A stretch of 64,000 nucleotides of DNA from Limonium bicolor (GCA_023374045.1 CM041777.1:107703810-107767809); one strand, 5' to 3'; shown: positions 48,024 to 60,241, numbered from the stretch's first letter. Notes: generated by a model not told the origin, from the letters alone. Translations and numbers: made by a program.

Positions 48024-48327
48024 CCACTAGGTGCTTATAATCAGTCAGAGAGGAAGGAACAAAATGCGTGGAATTTAGAACTAAAGTAAACAAGGAAATA
48101 AAATTGAAATAACTAAGACAATGAGCTTATAGTACTTGAAAATTAAATGACAGAAAAATTATAACTGAAATTAATTGACAGTAATGAAAAACAATTGTAT
48201 AAAATGACACACAAAATAAATTAAACTTAAGACAAAATAAATTACAAAACAAATAATCATAAACAGGGTGTTGCAATAAAGTAACGAATTAACCAAGGCT
48301 AGGGACTAGACAAAGTCAAGTAACGAA
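48024..48327 (-). other. Athila-like leader remnant
   Basis: AT-rich and T-rich on the minus strand, as in Athila leaders. GTAACGAATTAACCA occurs twice, 45 bp apart (about 48,275 and 48,320), at the broken right end. No primer binding site or LTR is visible here. Confidence 0.6.
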
Positions 48328-48484
48328 TTAACCATCTTTTAAGTTGATCAAATATTTGAAAAGTTGTTGGATGTTAAATAGCGGAAACCACATGGGATGG
48401 CAAAGTAATTTTTGAAACCTCGTGGGTGGGATGTTTAATTTCGCCAAACATCATGGGTGGGGATGTAATTTTCCCTAAATAAAT

Positions 48485-50316
48485 ATTTCTTAGATTTTTT
48501 TAAAATTATTCTTTACAATAAAAAAAAAGAATATAGTGTTTCAAACACATAATTTTACCAATTTTCTATCAATTTATAGCAATTAAGTACCATAATTTTT
48601 ACCATTGATTTTTTTAAAAAAATTCTAGCAATTTAATTTAATTCTTCACAACATTATTTTATCCACGAAAATGATTATATAATTTTTAAATTTTTCCTGA
48701 ATATTAGCTAAATAATATAATATCATTTATTTTGAATAAATAATTTAAATTGGTAGAATAAAAGATAATTTAAAATATATGATATAAATCATGGTACTTA
48801 ATTGGTAGATTTTGTATATTATGACATTATATTTTTTATGGTACTGAATCATTTTAAAAATACTAATTCTTTTTTAATTTTTTTCAATATGTTATAATTT
48901 TTTAATCTTTTTCAGTTTTTTCTAATATTTTTTAATTTTATAGTATTTTTTATGATTTTTTTGAACTTTAGGGCATAATGTGAACTTTAAAAATAGTTTG
49001 CTAAATAATAGGGGTTTTTAGTCTTTTTTTTCTTCTGGTTAATGACTATAGTGGCATTTCATGGATCAGACGGGCCAGTGTAGTGGCACCCAGTCAACAA
49101 TCTAGTCAGTTGCTGACTGAACTACTTTTTATTGTATTAACTTTAATTGGTTGTAATTTTTAAAATATAAGTCCAAAATGCAAAAAACAATTATACCATT
49201 GTTCATCTAAATTCAAGCTCTTCAAACAAGACTAGTTTTGAATATGTTTTGAATTTTTTTAAAATTTATAGTAATTACATGTATATATCTATATATATAT
49301 CTATATATATCAATGAGACGTATAATTCATAACATCATTTTAGTGTATCATAATATCACTTTTAATGAATCGTAATATCAAAATTAATGAATCATATCTT
49401 CATTTTAGTGTATCATCGCAAACATATAAGAATACAATTTTTTACACAATAATACAACACAAAATAATATTTGGTACGTATGAAAAATCCGTGATTCACC
49501 ATATAAAGTTTAAAATACACCATAACAACAATAATAATACACTACAAAACAATAATGATTTTTATCAGTTCCGAAGTTTGTTATCTAATTCACTACTAAT
49601 TAGTTAATGAATCATGATATCAATTTTAATGAATCATAATATAAAAATTAGTGAATCATATCTTCATTTTAGTGTATCATCGTAAACATATAAAAATAAA
49701 AATTTCAAACAAATACAATACAAAACAATATTTGGTATATATGAAAAATACATGATTTATCATATAAGTTTAAAATACACCATACAACAATAATAATAAA
49801 CTACAAAACAATAATGATTTTTTATCGGTTCTGAAGTTTGTATCTAATTCACCACTTATTACTTAATGAATCACAATATCAATTTAAATGAATCATAATA
49901 CAAAATTAATGAATCATATTATCATTTTAGTGTATCATCGTATACATGTAAAAATAATTTTAAAAAAATTGTCAAAACATATTCATGACTGGTCTTGTTT
50001 TGTAGAGCTTGAATTTAGGTGAACAATGATATAATTTTTTTTCATTTTCGACTTATATATTAAAAGTTACAACCATTTAAAGTTAATATAATAAAAAGAC
50101 AGTCCAGTCAGCAAAAACAGTCTAATCAGTAGCTAACTGGGCTGCCAAATCATTGGACTGTACAATGTTGAGCGCGGACAGCCCACATCGTAAAATTTGC
50201 ATTCATGGACTTTTATAAAAATATAGTGGCATTTTGTGACTTTCTTTTTTATTAGGGGCATTTCGTGAATTAGCAAAAAATATAGTGGCATTTCATAAAA
50301 TTTTCTAAAAAAAAAA
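48485..50316. mobile_element. Foldback family A, right arm of the second copy, interrupted
   Basis: 48,485-49,065 and 50,200-50,316 together match the right arm of the intron 6 element: GGGCATAATGTGAACTTTAA, CTATAGTGGCATTTCATGGA, then GAATTAGCAAAAAATATAGT near the end. Element C interrupts it. Confidence 0.75.
49066..50199. mobile_element. Foldback family C, complete copy (~1.1 kb)
   Basis: The arms pair over roughly 190 bp: left about 49,085-49,280, right about 49,945-50,146. Paired words: CAGTCAGTTGCTGACTG-like outer part, TTGTTCATCTAAATTCAAGC, TCTTCAAACAAGAC. The interior is three degenerate tandem copies of a ~250-bp segment with AATGAATCATAATATCA and ACACAATAATACAACAC words. TTCATGGA is present on both sides (before 49,066 and at 50,203), suggesting an 8-9-bp duplication. 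Confidence 0.75.
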
Positions 50317-50366
50317 AAGTCATCTACACAAACTAGTTAATCGTAGTAGAATTCTGGGTTTACATT

Positions 50367-51949
50367 GGTTGCGTTCGGACATGGCTTTTTTGTGGTATAA
50401 ATGTGGCATTTTTGAGTTTGACATTTTTGACAAAAATGCAAAACCGCCACCTCTGAACAACAATTTTCAAAACAGCCACATATATACCACCACAAAACAA
50501 CCACAAAACAACCAACAATTTATGCTGCAAATATAATGAATAGCGTAAACAGAGGCGGAGCCAGAAAACTGTAATTAAGGGGGCGAGAATATTTTAATAA
50601 TATTAATTAATATTTGAAAATAAATTTTTAATAAATTAATTTAAAATTTTAATATTTATAATTATATTTTAAAAATGATATTATATATTATATTTGATAC
50701 AAAATTCAATTAAAATTGAAATATATAGATTAATATATTATAAATTAGTTTATTTTATATACTAAATTATAAATTAATGAAAATAATATAGAATAATAGT
50801 TTTAAACTAGCAGTGTTTTTCTAAATTGTTTATTCAGATATGGATAAATAGTCTCTTAAGACTATTACTATCTACCAATTCTAATAAAATATTCTACAAG
50901 GAAAGAGTAAACTAATAAAAATTACGATGTAAACTTTCAATTATATCAAAATTAGTAGAGTATAAAATATTTGTAGTATATTTCAGAAATATCAATTATA
51001 AGTATTCAACTTGCTAAGTAATGATTAATTACAAAACTGTTTGTACAAACTATTATTGTTTGTCAGTATATCAAAGTTATTATATGTTTTATATCATGTT
51101 TAATAATTAAAGTAATTTTATATGCTAATATACGTTATTTTTCATTTCTTGACATATCCAGTATTAAATTTAAATTTATGTTTTTGAATTTCATTAAGTA
51201 ATATTTAATTGAATAGAATATATTATTTTAACTACAAATATATGTTTAAAATAAATATTTTATCAACAATTAAACAATATAAAGATTAAATAATAAGTGA
51301 TATTTGTATATATATATATATTATATAATAATATATATATATAATATATATATATAATTTGCTTACAGTCAATTATTTTATTATTAGAAAGAATTGCTAT
51401 TTCATTTCAATGATATTATTTATTCCATTAAAAATTAAAATAATCTTAAGTATTAATACTTTTGAAATGTTATATTAAATACTAATATATAATCCATAAA
51501 ATTATATTTTTATATATAACATCTAATATATTTGCTCTAAATACAATGGTTTATTTCTTTATTTTTTCAAATATATGTAAAACATTTATTTATAAATTAT
51601 TATGTATACATATTATAAATTAATTGTCACTAAAATATTAATAAAGAGTATTAATTATTAAAGGCTATAATTGAATATCTACATATATTTTAACTTTATT
51701 AACAAACAATTGTTTTAAAATGTAATATAAAAATTTTAATTGTAACAACGAAATGGTAAACGCATTGCACAAAACTAACTTATTCAAAACAGCCAGACGA
51801 AACCGCCGCCTGCCGAACACTAATTTTCAAAACAGCCACAAAACAACCAGCACAAAACAACCAACAAAACTACCACAAAACAGCCAGCCAAAACAACCAG
51901 ATCAAAACAACCACAAAACTGCCACAAAAAAGCCATGCCGAACGCAGCC
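50367..51949. mobile_element. TIR element GGTTGCGTTCGG.. with an AT-rich insertion
   Basis: The left end GGTTGCGTTCGGACATGGC and the right end (reversed) GGCTGCGTTCGGCATGGC pair, followed by TTTTTTGTGG in both. Flanking 150 bp on each side are rich in ACAACCACAAAACA words. The middle, about 50,548-51,745, is a separate AT-rich piece starting GAGGCGGAGCCAG, a common plant transposon end, with GTAAAC on both sides as a possible duplication. The frame 51,753-51,989 is the CA-rich repeat and not a gene. Superfamily not certain; no clear outer duplication. Confidence 0.6.
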
Positions 51950-52452
51950 AATTTGTCTTCCCTCAGATGAACAAAACAACCATATATAATGAAATAAACA
52001 AGATAAAAGCACGATAGAATATTGCAATTAGAAAAAGAAAAACTTAATTTGGGTTATGGGAGGATCCTAGATGTCCCCTATAAGTCTATCGGATCTCAGG
52101 CTGCTTCTCCAATCGACTAGGGAAATAAATACAAGAGAGTTACTACATGTTGGTATGGTGTAATTAATCTCACATTAACCATGTCATTAAAAGAAGCTAA
52201 TCATACTTTTGTACTTTTAAACATATATCCTAAATGAGGAACCAACGATCGAGAAATAACATGGCTGGGCACCAAGCAACGAGCCCAGGAAGTTGGATTT
52301 CCCCGATTGGAAATCTCGGTCCCAAAGCGAAGGCTAAACACGAAACTAGTCGACCAGAATCAGCCAGCTATGTAGAGCACTCATGACCTAGTACGCACAA
52401 CGCTGACATTCTATCTCATGAGTCTCGTTAGACAACTTGTCTTCAACAATTG
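51950..52452. other. Intergenic spacer
   Basis: Mixed-composition sequence without a convincing frame or repeat. 52,262-52,440 is GC-richer (AACGAGCCCAGG, CCCCGATTGG) and could be a leftover of another retroelement leader, but nothing diagnostic is visible. Confidence 0.4.
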
Positions 52453-53214
52453 CACATTGTTGCGCAAAACATATATAATATAAATTGCAAACTACGGACA
52501 AGTACATCCAATCGGTAGTACAAAAAGTGTCTTATCCACAAGGACTTGAAAACTATCTAGCTTCTTATTAGTTTAGTAATATATATATATATACAAAAAG
52601 GTGAAATAATTTAAATTTTAGGGTTTTGCATGTTTTGTGATATAAAAGGAAATGAAATAAAGCAGTAAAACTAAAATTACTAACTAAGACAGGTGTACCC
52701 CTAGATGATTGTAATCACTTAAATGACCCAAGCATGCCCTTAATCTCACTTCACTCTAGTTGTTTATTAGAACTAATATTATGAATCTCCAAATCATGGT
52801 TAATTCAAATCTTATTTAGCTAATTGCACCTTTTAAGTCGAAGTAGGTTCAAGTCACTAGATATAATTAATCACAAGTTCTAAATAACAGCGAAAGGATC
52901 CAATAACTAATTAAGGAGGTAAAAGGTAGGGTTTCTCACTCTCTAGGCCACGATTCCTAACTCAAAACCACATATTACTAGGAATCTCCATAAACGTCGT
53001 AGTAGATCAAGCTAAAGCATTCAATAAGCTTTAGAAAAAGAAAATAACTATATTAAGTGAAATAAGGTAATACGAGCATGTTTGGGGATTCAGGGTGTAA
53101 CCCTCATCCAAGGTACAAAATAAGACTACTCGAACAGTCAAAAAGTAAAAGAGGAAAAAAGGAAGAGACATAGCCATGGTGAAGAGAGAAAGCTTCAATA
53201 GAGGTAGAGCCCTT

Positions 53215-53330
53215 TCCTTCTTCTTCTTCTTCTTCTTCTTCTTCTTTTCTTCTTCTTCTTCTTCTTCTTCTTCTTCTTCTTCTTCTTCTTTCTTCTTCCT
53301 TTATCTTTTCCCTTATTTCCCCTTTTCTTT
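53215..53330 (+). repeat. (TTC)n microsatellite
   Basis: Almost uninterrupted TTC/TCT repeat within the solo LTR. It causes an artificial Phe/Ser-rich open frame. Confidence 0.95.
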
Positions 53331-53444
53331 CTTTCTTTTCTCTGTTTTGTTTCTAACGAAGTCTACACTCTTTCTTTCTTTTATCTAGCGATTCTACAGT
53401 GTTTTGGTCTGGCCTGGGTTTGTGTTTTGGAGTTAGGGGTTTAA

Positions 53445-53910
53445 AAATCGGGTTTCAGGTCAGGTTGAGCTCAACCCGAACCTGACCCAAAAATAGTTTA
53501 GGTCAACCCGAACCCGACCCAAACCCCGAGCGGGTTATATTTCTTCAACCCGAACCAGGAGCAGGTTGACCCAAACCCCGAGCGGGTTGACCCGAACCCG
53601 ACCATTTTTTCGAATATTATTCTATTTTTAAAATTTTGGATTATTTAATAATTAAATATAACACTATAATGTTAATTAATTATTATGTACTATATTTAAT
53701 CATAAGTTGTTGTTTAAATGTTTATTTTAGCCATAAATTAAACATTAAACACTAATTTAAGTCATTCAATATAACATATATTTTATTTTAATTAAATTTT
53801 TTCGGGTTACGGGTTGGTGGGTTCAACCTGAACCCGAAGCAGGTTTCAATGACCCAACCTGACCTGAAAATCTTTTTGGGTCAAAAATCTTAACCTGATC
53901 CTAGCTTTTT
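53445..53910. repeat. GGGTTxGGGTTGACC repeat cluster in the solo LTR
   Basis: Multiple copies of CAACCCGAACC, GACCCAAACC and CCCCGAGCGGGTT in both orientations at 53,450-53,610 and again at 53,805-53,950. The palindromic words could fold. It is comparable in design, though not in sequence, to the hairpin clusters in the LARD and Athila-like LTRs. Confidence 0.7.
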
Positions 53911-54606
53911 ATGGATCATTTTCTGGTCGGGTTTTGGGCTCAGGTCAAGATTGACATCCCTATCTAGGACACATACCGGACCAGCTAGCATGGTGTTTCC
54001 TGGATGGCTTCTTTGTCTCAAGTCTGGGTTTGTACACTCGAAGTACACCCAAACCACATGCCAGAATACCCGTTTCACCTACATAAACATGGGTACAGGA
54101 ATTTGTCTAGGGAGAAGGCTCTAACCAAACTATGTTAAAGGCAGTAGCCTGCTTCTAAGGTTGATCCGGGTTTGTTTCTAGGGATACATTCACGGACCAA
54201 ACCCTAAAAAAAGTTAGTAGCTTCACCAAAGGGTTGGTTTAGGAATGTCTTTATGGACACAAACCCGGACCAACTCTCGAATTCACTAGCTAGAATGATC
54301 ATTTTGCTCCCGTTTGATCCCACCTTAATCCTTAACCTCTTGACATGCGCTCTGAGACCTCATCAACGAACCCAAACAACCTTAATTCTTGGCAACAAAA
54401 TCTATTTGTGTCTTCCTTGCATGCTTCTTTTTGACTATTTTTCTCATAGTTAAGTTATCCTTATGTGAACAACAAAAGTGTAAGAACATCAATAAAACAC
54501 AAAGCTTAAGGAAAACTATCTAAAGTGGAGAAATGAGCATGATAAACATGATAAAGCACATGAACTGAACCCTTAAAACATGATCATTTATTCACTCATC
54601 ACACAT

Positions 54607-55320
54607 CTCCCTGACACATCATTAAATACCCAAAGATTGATATGTCTTCTTCTCGATTAACGGGCACTCAAGCAAGGGAAAGAAGATTCGTTCCCAACAC
54701 GGGCCATCTTGGGAGACGTCAGCCCTACTCCCGTCGAGATACACGATTGGAAAAAAGAAAATAAAGCATGGTTTTTTGGCTATCAAGATCATGCTCTATG
54801 CCGCCGTCGCAAAAAGCCAATTATAATAAAGCACGGTTTGAATCGTGCTTTACAATAGAAAAATAAAGCACAGTTTAACCAAAACCATGTTTTATAAAAG
54901 GTCAAGAAACTGCGAAATCAATGACAATAAAGCACTGTTATCCCTATAAATAGTGCTTTATAGAACAAACCATTGTTTACTGCAGGTACCATCATTTATA
55001 ATTTTGACGCTCTGTTATTGGCGGGTCTTTTAGATAACATAAATCACGATTTTCTTACACGTTGTCTTACATAACCGCGCTTTATTAGGTTTTTTAATTT
55101 TTTTTCCTTTCCCTGTGCATTTGACACAAGTAGATATTGAGCATAACCTGTACAAGTAATCCAAAGCCTACAATTTCTCATTCAAATTTAAGAACATGTT
55201 AGGGGCCGGGTAGGGTAACAGTATTAAAGGTCCTTGAACTTCCAAGAAGAAGTAGGAGCGAAAGCCAAAAGACTTAGAGGAGATCCATCGAACTGATACA
55301 AGTACCACATGCTACAAATT
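54607..55320. repeat. Region with AAAGCACGGTTT short inverted repeats
   Basis: 54,760-55,085 holds at least seven copies, in both orientations, of a word like ATAAAGCA(C/T)(G/T)GTTT. Pairs form small stems (for example AAAGCACGGTTTGAATCGTGCTTT near 54,828). Such subterminal repeats occur at ends of CACTA and other DNA elements, but no terminal CACTA motif was found. The rest shows nothing recognisable. Confidence 0.5.
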
Positions 55321-55324
55321 TTAC

Positions 55325-55580
55325 TAGGGCTTGACTTATTGATAAATGTGAATGCTATAAATGTTTGGAAATGATTAATTGAGTCATTGAAGTCAATTTT
55401 GCGTATTCATTAACCTTGGTTTTTATGTATCCACGATATTTTATAAACGTTTCCATTGACTATTAGAACATGTACACAACCTTATATAATTGTTTCCAAC
55501 ACCATTTAAAAAATGACAATAATTTATAAACGTTTTCACAAATGATTAAAACATTTACACCATCTTAACAGTTTTGTAGG
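55325..55580. repeat. Isolated monomer of the 249-bp satellite
   Basis: Contains ACGTTTCCATTGACTATTAG, ACATGTACACAACCTTATAT and TGTATCCACGATATTTTATA, best matching the 5' copy at 121-340. Single diverged monomer far from the array. Confidence 0.75.
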
Positions 55581-55860
55581 ATTTGTGGTTTAGAGTTTAG
55601 GGTCATACATATGTGCAACTAACAAATACTATTTGATTAAAAAAATATTATTTAGTAGTCATTTTTTAAAAATGTGTATATGATCAAATAAATTATGACT
55701 TATATAATTAGTGACTTGTTCCATAATAAATATAAATAATTATTGTATTATAGTATTATACAACAAAATAATATTATAAAAAAAAAAGAAAGATGTGATG
55801 CTTTTGGCATCACCACCTACGTCAATAACCCGCTCTCATTAGTGACTTAGTGATAAAAAA

Positions 55861-57006
55861 GGAAAATTCATAATATACCTCAAAAAATGTCATAATTCAC
55901 AATATATATTTTTTCGAAACACCTTCAAAAGATACCACTAATTTTTTTGAAATTCTCAAAATACCCCAAATTCGTGGGATGACCTTAAATAGTGACTATT
56001 TTACACTTGACATTGCAAGTCGTGTTTCAAGTTCACAATATGCCCTTTTTGTATTTAGGGGCAAGTTATGAAACTTTTTACAATAATTTTTTAAACATAG
56101 TTAAAAAATAAAGAATAACTAAACATATATAAAATTGAAATAAAATTAATAATTCTTAAATATTAAATATACCAAAATCATCAAAACAATTATAAAATTG
56201 AAATACTTATTTTTAATAGATGTTTGTTTAATTCAAAAGTTACCACAGTACAAATTCTAAATCTTAATACAAATTATAATACCATATAAATTCATTAAAT
56301 AAATACAAAACAATAACTATGTAAATAAGTTGGTATATGAATAATTTTTTGAAAAAAATAAATATAATATGAATATATATATATATAATTTACAATTTTA
56401 TAAACATATAAAATTATAAACATAAAATATATTATTAAAAATTTCATTAAATAAATATATAAAGTGTTATCATAAAATTTGATGTCCTTTTTATCTGTCT
56501 AAAATAATCATACTATCATAATTTTGTATGTTTTTTAATTAATAGATTTTTTTTACAAAATAGTAATATTATGTATAGAAGTTGTAATTCTTAGTTAGGG
56601 GTTTTACTAAAATTAACTACTCATAGCATGATAAGCTTAGGGAATAGTATAAAATAAAAATTTAAATTTTTTGATAACATTTTATATACTTTTAAACTTA
56701 CATATGTATGCTTATTATATGATATTTAATCATTAATTTGTTTAAATTTTTGTGTATATTTAATATTTGAGTATTAGTAATTTTATTTCAATTTTACATA
56801 CGTTTTAGTTATTTTTTATAATTTTTTACTTAATTAAATATATCTTTGTAGTATTCTATATATTTTTCATGCAACGTTTCATAAAATGCCAATGAATAAT
56901 AAAAGTGACATATTTTAAACTTGAAACATGGCCTACAACGCCAGGGGGTAAAAGAGTAATTATTCAAGATCACTTTATAGATTAGGGGTATCTTGAATTT
57001 TGAAAC
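55861..57006. mobile_element. Foldback element, AT-rich, hit by a LINE at its right arm
   Basis: The left part (55,861-56,200) and right part (56,700-57,006) pair partly: CTCAAAATACCCC with its partner near 56,985, GTGTTTCAAGTTCACAATATG with its partner near 56,920. It is similar in style to family A but distinct in sequence. The outer end of the right arm is missing beyond the LINE. No coding. Confidence 0.6.
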
Positions 57007-57034
57007 TTTTTTTTGAAAAACCATCGCATATATA

Positions 57035-57520
57035 TTAAGAACTAAAATTCCGAACAAAGGCTGGAAAGTCAACCACTTTCCAACAACAACTTTTAAGTTG
57101 CGACATTCTAGCACCAGTTGCTAGGTTATGAACCACTAAATTCGACGCACGAGGTACATAAAACCAAGAAATGTCCTTAAAGTGGCAAAGATCAACTAGT
57201 ACATAATCAAGGATAACTGTGGATTCTGGAGGCAGCGATGTGATAGCTGAGCCGGAGAGGTATCTTATCATTTGTTGACTGTCCGCCAAGATACGGAGAT
57301 GTGGGTGACCTTCATTACGAGCATGGCATATTGCAAACTGCAAAGCCAGACACTCAACTGTGGAAGGAAGGAGGTCAGCCACAAAACCATGAGCGCCAGC
57401 ACAAAGATGGACATTATGTTGAGAAACCATAAAACCCAAACCTAGATGTTTGTAGGTATCTATACTTCCATCAACCATGATTTCAACATAATCCGGGTGG
57501 GAGACACGGTGTTCCTCCAA
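57035..57520 (-). pseudogene. LINE RNase H domain
   Basis: 161 codons. Acidic motif residues remain: IMVDGSIDT, ECLALQFAI, RILADSQQM, then YVPRASNLVVHNLA. Ends FPAFVRNFSS, just before the A tail. A TAA near 57,525 separates it from the zf-RVT part. Confidence 0.85.
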
Positions 57521-57580
57521 AAGTTACGAGTCTGAGGTTGTTGTAGCTTGAGCAGAATCCAAGAAACTATCCCCTTGGTA

Positions 57581-58168
57581 CTAGCCCCTATTGAAAGGGA
57601 TCAAATTATTATGAGAGGCCTGACAACGTGCAAACCAAAGGCGCCATAAAAAAATAGTAATTCGGGCAAGCAGCAGCGCAGGCATGGAGCTACATTTGTG
57701 GAGAAACCAATCAGTGAAAGCCAGGTCGGAATGCAACATGTCAGGAGATGAAATTTCAATGGTAGACCAGTAAGGCTGCACTGTAGGGCAGTGGACAAAA
57801 GTGTGAACTATTGTTTTCAGTTGATCACAGAAGGCGCATGTTGAAGAAAAAGAGGCGTGCAGTCGGCGTTGAATTGTAGCTTTGTAGGGGATGAAACCAT
57901 GAAGGAGCTTCCATCCAAAAAGGCGGATACATGGGGGCATATCATACTTCCACAATCTCTGAAAGGCCCGATCAATATGTGAACAATCACTAGATGACGC
58001 AGAACCCGATGTCGAGAGAAGCCTATCCGCATGGTAAGCAGATTTAACGGTGAATTGATCAGAGGGAGTGAGACCCCACGTCCAACAGTAGTATCCCAAC
58101 GAGGGGTGAAACAAGGGAATTTGGGTGATAAAGGAAACATCATCAAGGGTGAAACATTGATGGAGCAA
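57581..58168 (-). pseudogene. LINE zf-RVT domain
   Basis: Reads WGLTPSDQFTVKSAYHAD, then FQRLWKYDMPPCIRLFGWK, STCAFCDQLKTIVHTFVHC and FLWRLWFARCQASHN. Same layout as the LINE at 29,016, but clearly a different copy. In-frame stops occur just before it (near 58,170) and after it. Confidence 0.85.
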
Positions 58169-58570
58169 AGGAAGATTTCAGGTACCTGCACTAGTAATAA
58201 AATCTACAACTTTTGAAGACTCCAGCAGATGCCTTGGAAAATTCTATAGGAAAGGCTGGCCACCTGACTTGCTTGAAATCCAACGAAAGATAATCGGAGT
58301 GGTGGTCCCATCAAAAATAGAGCGGCACTGACCATAATGTACTAGACCACGAACGCCCATTAAGGCCTTCCAAATAGGGCTTGAGGTAGGAGTGGGGTGA
58401 AGAGTCCAAACATCATGGTGCAATAAATATCTGACGTGGTAGAATCTGCTCAGAAGAGAACCAGGCCACTAAAGAAAACACCACAGTTGTTTGGCTAGGA
58501 GAGCTCTATTAAAAGACATCAAATCCTGAAAACCTAAGCCTCCACTAGTCAAGTCTTGACACGCAGTAGC

Positions 58571-60241
58571 CTAGGAGCACCAGTGAATGGAAGACTTTGA
58601 TTCTGAGCCTGCCCACCAAAAACGTGAAAGATGCTTTTGCAACTGCTTTAAAAAGGAGTGAGGGATGGCCATGACTGACATGACATAGGTTGGGATTGCT
58701 TGAAGGACGGATTTAATGAGCACTACGCGGCCTGCCTGCGAGACTTTCTTACTCCAGGAGTGCAGGCGTTTGTACAAGCGGTCCTTCAAATACTGAAAGA
58801 TTGATGTGCGATTACGGCCAATACGACTTGGAAAACTCAAATAAAGACCTAAATCTGTCACCTGGCGAGCTGTCAAAGTCTGCGCCATAGCATGACGTAG
58901 AGCTGACACTAAACCTTTGGAGAACATGATTACGGACTTGTCGTTTTTGGTACAATGGCCAGAGGCGTCAGTGAAATCCTCCAAAATATTACGTAGAGAT
59001 TGAGCATAGGGAACGGTTGTAGCACCAAACAACATGCAGTCATCTACAAACAAAAGGCTTGTAAACGATTGCTCAAGGCCACGCACCTAGAAACCCCTGT
59101 ATAAACCAATGTCAGAGGCTAGCTGGAGGGTGGAGGACAGTACTTCCATGCAGCAAATAAACAAAAAGGGGGAAAGAGGGTCCCCTTGAGGAAGACCACG
59201 CTGAGGTTGGAAAGAAGCACCCGGGTAACCATTAATGAGAACATCCATAGTGATAGTGAAGAGGCATTTGGAAATAAGATCAATCCAGTGAGGATGAAAA
59301 CCCATGCTTTGAAGAACATCCAGGAGGAAGGACCATTCCACTCGGTCAAAAGCCTTGGACATATCCACCTTATAAGCAAAAAACCCCCGAGATGTAGCTC
59401 GTAATGAGAGCAGAAGGTGAAGCAATTCGTGGGCGAGTAAAACTTGATCCGTAATCATGCGATCTTCAACAAAAGCGCTTTGATTTTCAGAAATAACATG
59501 AGACATTACTGGCTTGATGCGGTTCACTAACACCTTGGAGATAACACGATAGATAGTATTACATAGTGAAATGGGGTGATAATCCTGAATCGTGGTAGCA
59601 TTCTTGGACTTTGGAATGAGCAGCAAATGTGTGTGATTGATGGCATGAGGGACAGACGGGGTGTTCAAAAAGGACAGCGCTGTTGAAATGAAATCTTCAC
59701 TAATAAGAGGCCAAAAGGAGTTAAGGAAAACCCCATTGATACCATCTGGCCCTGGTGCTTTATTAGGAGACATCTGTTTAAAAGCCGCCACTACTTCGTC
59801 ACGAGTATAAGGCAAACCCTTGGACTCAAAAATTTGGTGTGGGACCTGATGCTCAACACACGATAGATGCTGGTTTGGCACTGGGTTGGAGGAGGTAAAC
59901 AGGTCAACAAAATATGACCTAGCAACCGATTTAATCCCATGCCAGGAGGTTTGTGGCGGGGTGAACCTCAAAGATAAGGCTAAAATGGTATTAATACGTG
60001 CACGCGTTACGGTTCGAGATTGGAAAAATGCTGAGTTCCTGTCCTCCACCTGCAACCAGGCTTGTCTAGAACGCTGTTGTAACCTAACTTCATCCTTAAG
60101 CAATAATTCATCCAAAGAGTGAGTAAGATGGTTCCACTGAGCCACGTTGGCTGGGTTGGGGGAGCTGATTCTAATTGTTGAAGCTTTGCTTGAACATGAG
60201 TAAGGCATTGTTTCTCTCGCCAATACTGTTTGGTGCCACAT
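58571..60241 (-). pseudogene. LINE reverse transcriptase
   Basis: One register of 557 codons with a single TAG at 59,087. Motifs in order: SPNKAPGPDGINGVFLNSFW, HLLLIPKSKNATTIQDYHPI, SENQSAFVEDRMITDQ, YKVDMSKAFDRVEWSFL, QRGLPQGDPLSPFLF, then, after the stop, SLLFVDDCMLFGAT. The usual FADD is FVDD here, but both aspartates are present. Followed by FSKGL, LYLSFPSRIGRNR and VVLIKSVLQAIPTYVMSVM. A stop at 58,570 cuts it from zf-RVT. Confidence 0.92.

Larger units (their letters stand above)
31121..48327 (-). mobile_element. Athila-like Ty3/gypsy retrotransposon, 5' LTR missing, twice interrupted
   Basis: Order on the minus strand: leader (48,327-48,024), gag, protease, RT, RNase H, integrase (to 42,307), a non-coding block, an envelope-position ORF (40,831 onward), a non-coding block, polypurine tract, 3' LTR (32,940-31,121). 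The sequence type of pol, the extra 3' ORF and the long AT-rich leader fit the Athila lineage. The expected 5' LTR and primer binding site at the right end are absent; only about 300 bp of leader remain before element B resumes. Without the two later solo LTRs the remnant would be about 11.9 kb. Confidence 0.88.
30707..48475. mobile_element. Foldback element B with a 9-bp duplication (MULE-like), interrupted
   Basis: The left end is GGGAAAATTGCATACCCCAC and the right end is its near reverse complement. TAAATAAAT flanks both ends (30,698-30,706 and 48,476-48,484). A 9-bp duplication is the Mutator hallmark. Left arm 30,707-30,970; the right arm starts near 30,985 and runs to about 31,105, then resumes at about 48,328. 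The original element was only about 0.55 kb, and 17.2 kb of retroelement now sits in its right arm. Arm words: CCCACGAGGTTTTAAAAATTAC, GTGGTTTCCGCTATTT. Confidence 0.85.
52458..54601 (-). mobile_element. Solo LTR, 2,144 bp, Athila-type relative
   Basis: Plus-strand ends are TGTTGCGCAAAAC and TTCACTCATCA, flanked by CACAT on both sides (52,453-52,457 and 54,602-54,606). It shares layout with the Athila-like LTR at 31,121: AT-rich start, GTCTTATCCACAAGGAC, TTGTTTATTAGAAC, CT-rich part with a (TTC)n run at 53,215-53,330, then a GGGTTCGGGTTGACC-type repeat cluster at 53,450-53,900. No internal region. Confidence 0.88.

Noticed and set aside
53176..53388. Phe/Ser-rich 70-codon frame
   Set aside because: Translation of a (TTC)n microsatellite within a solo LTR.
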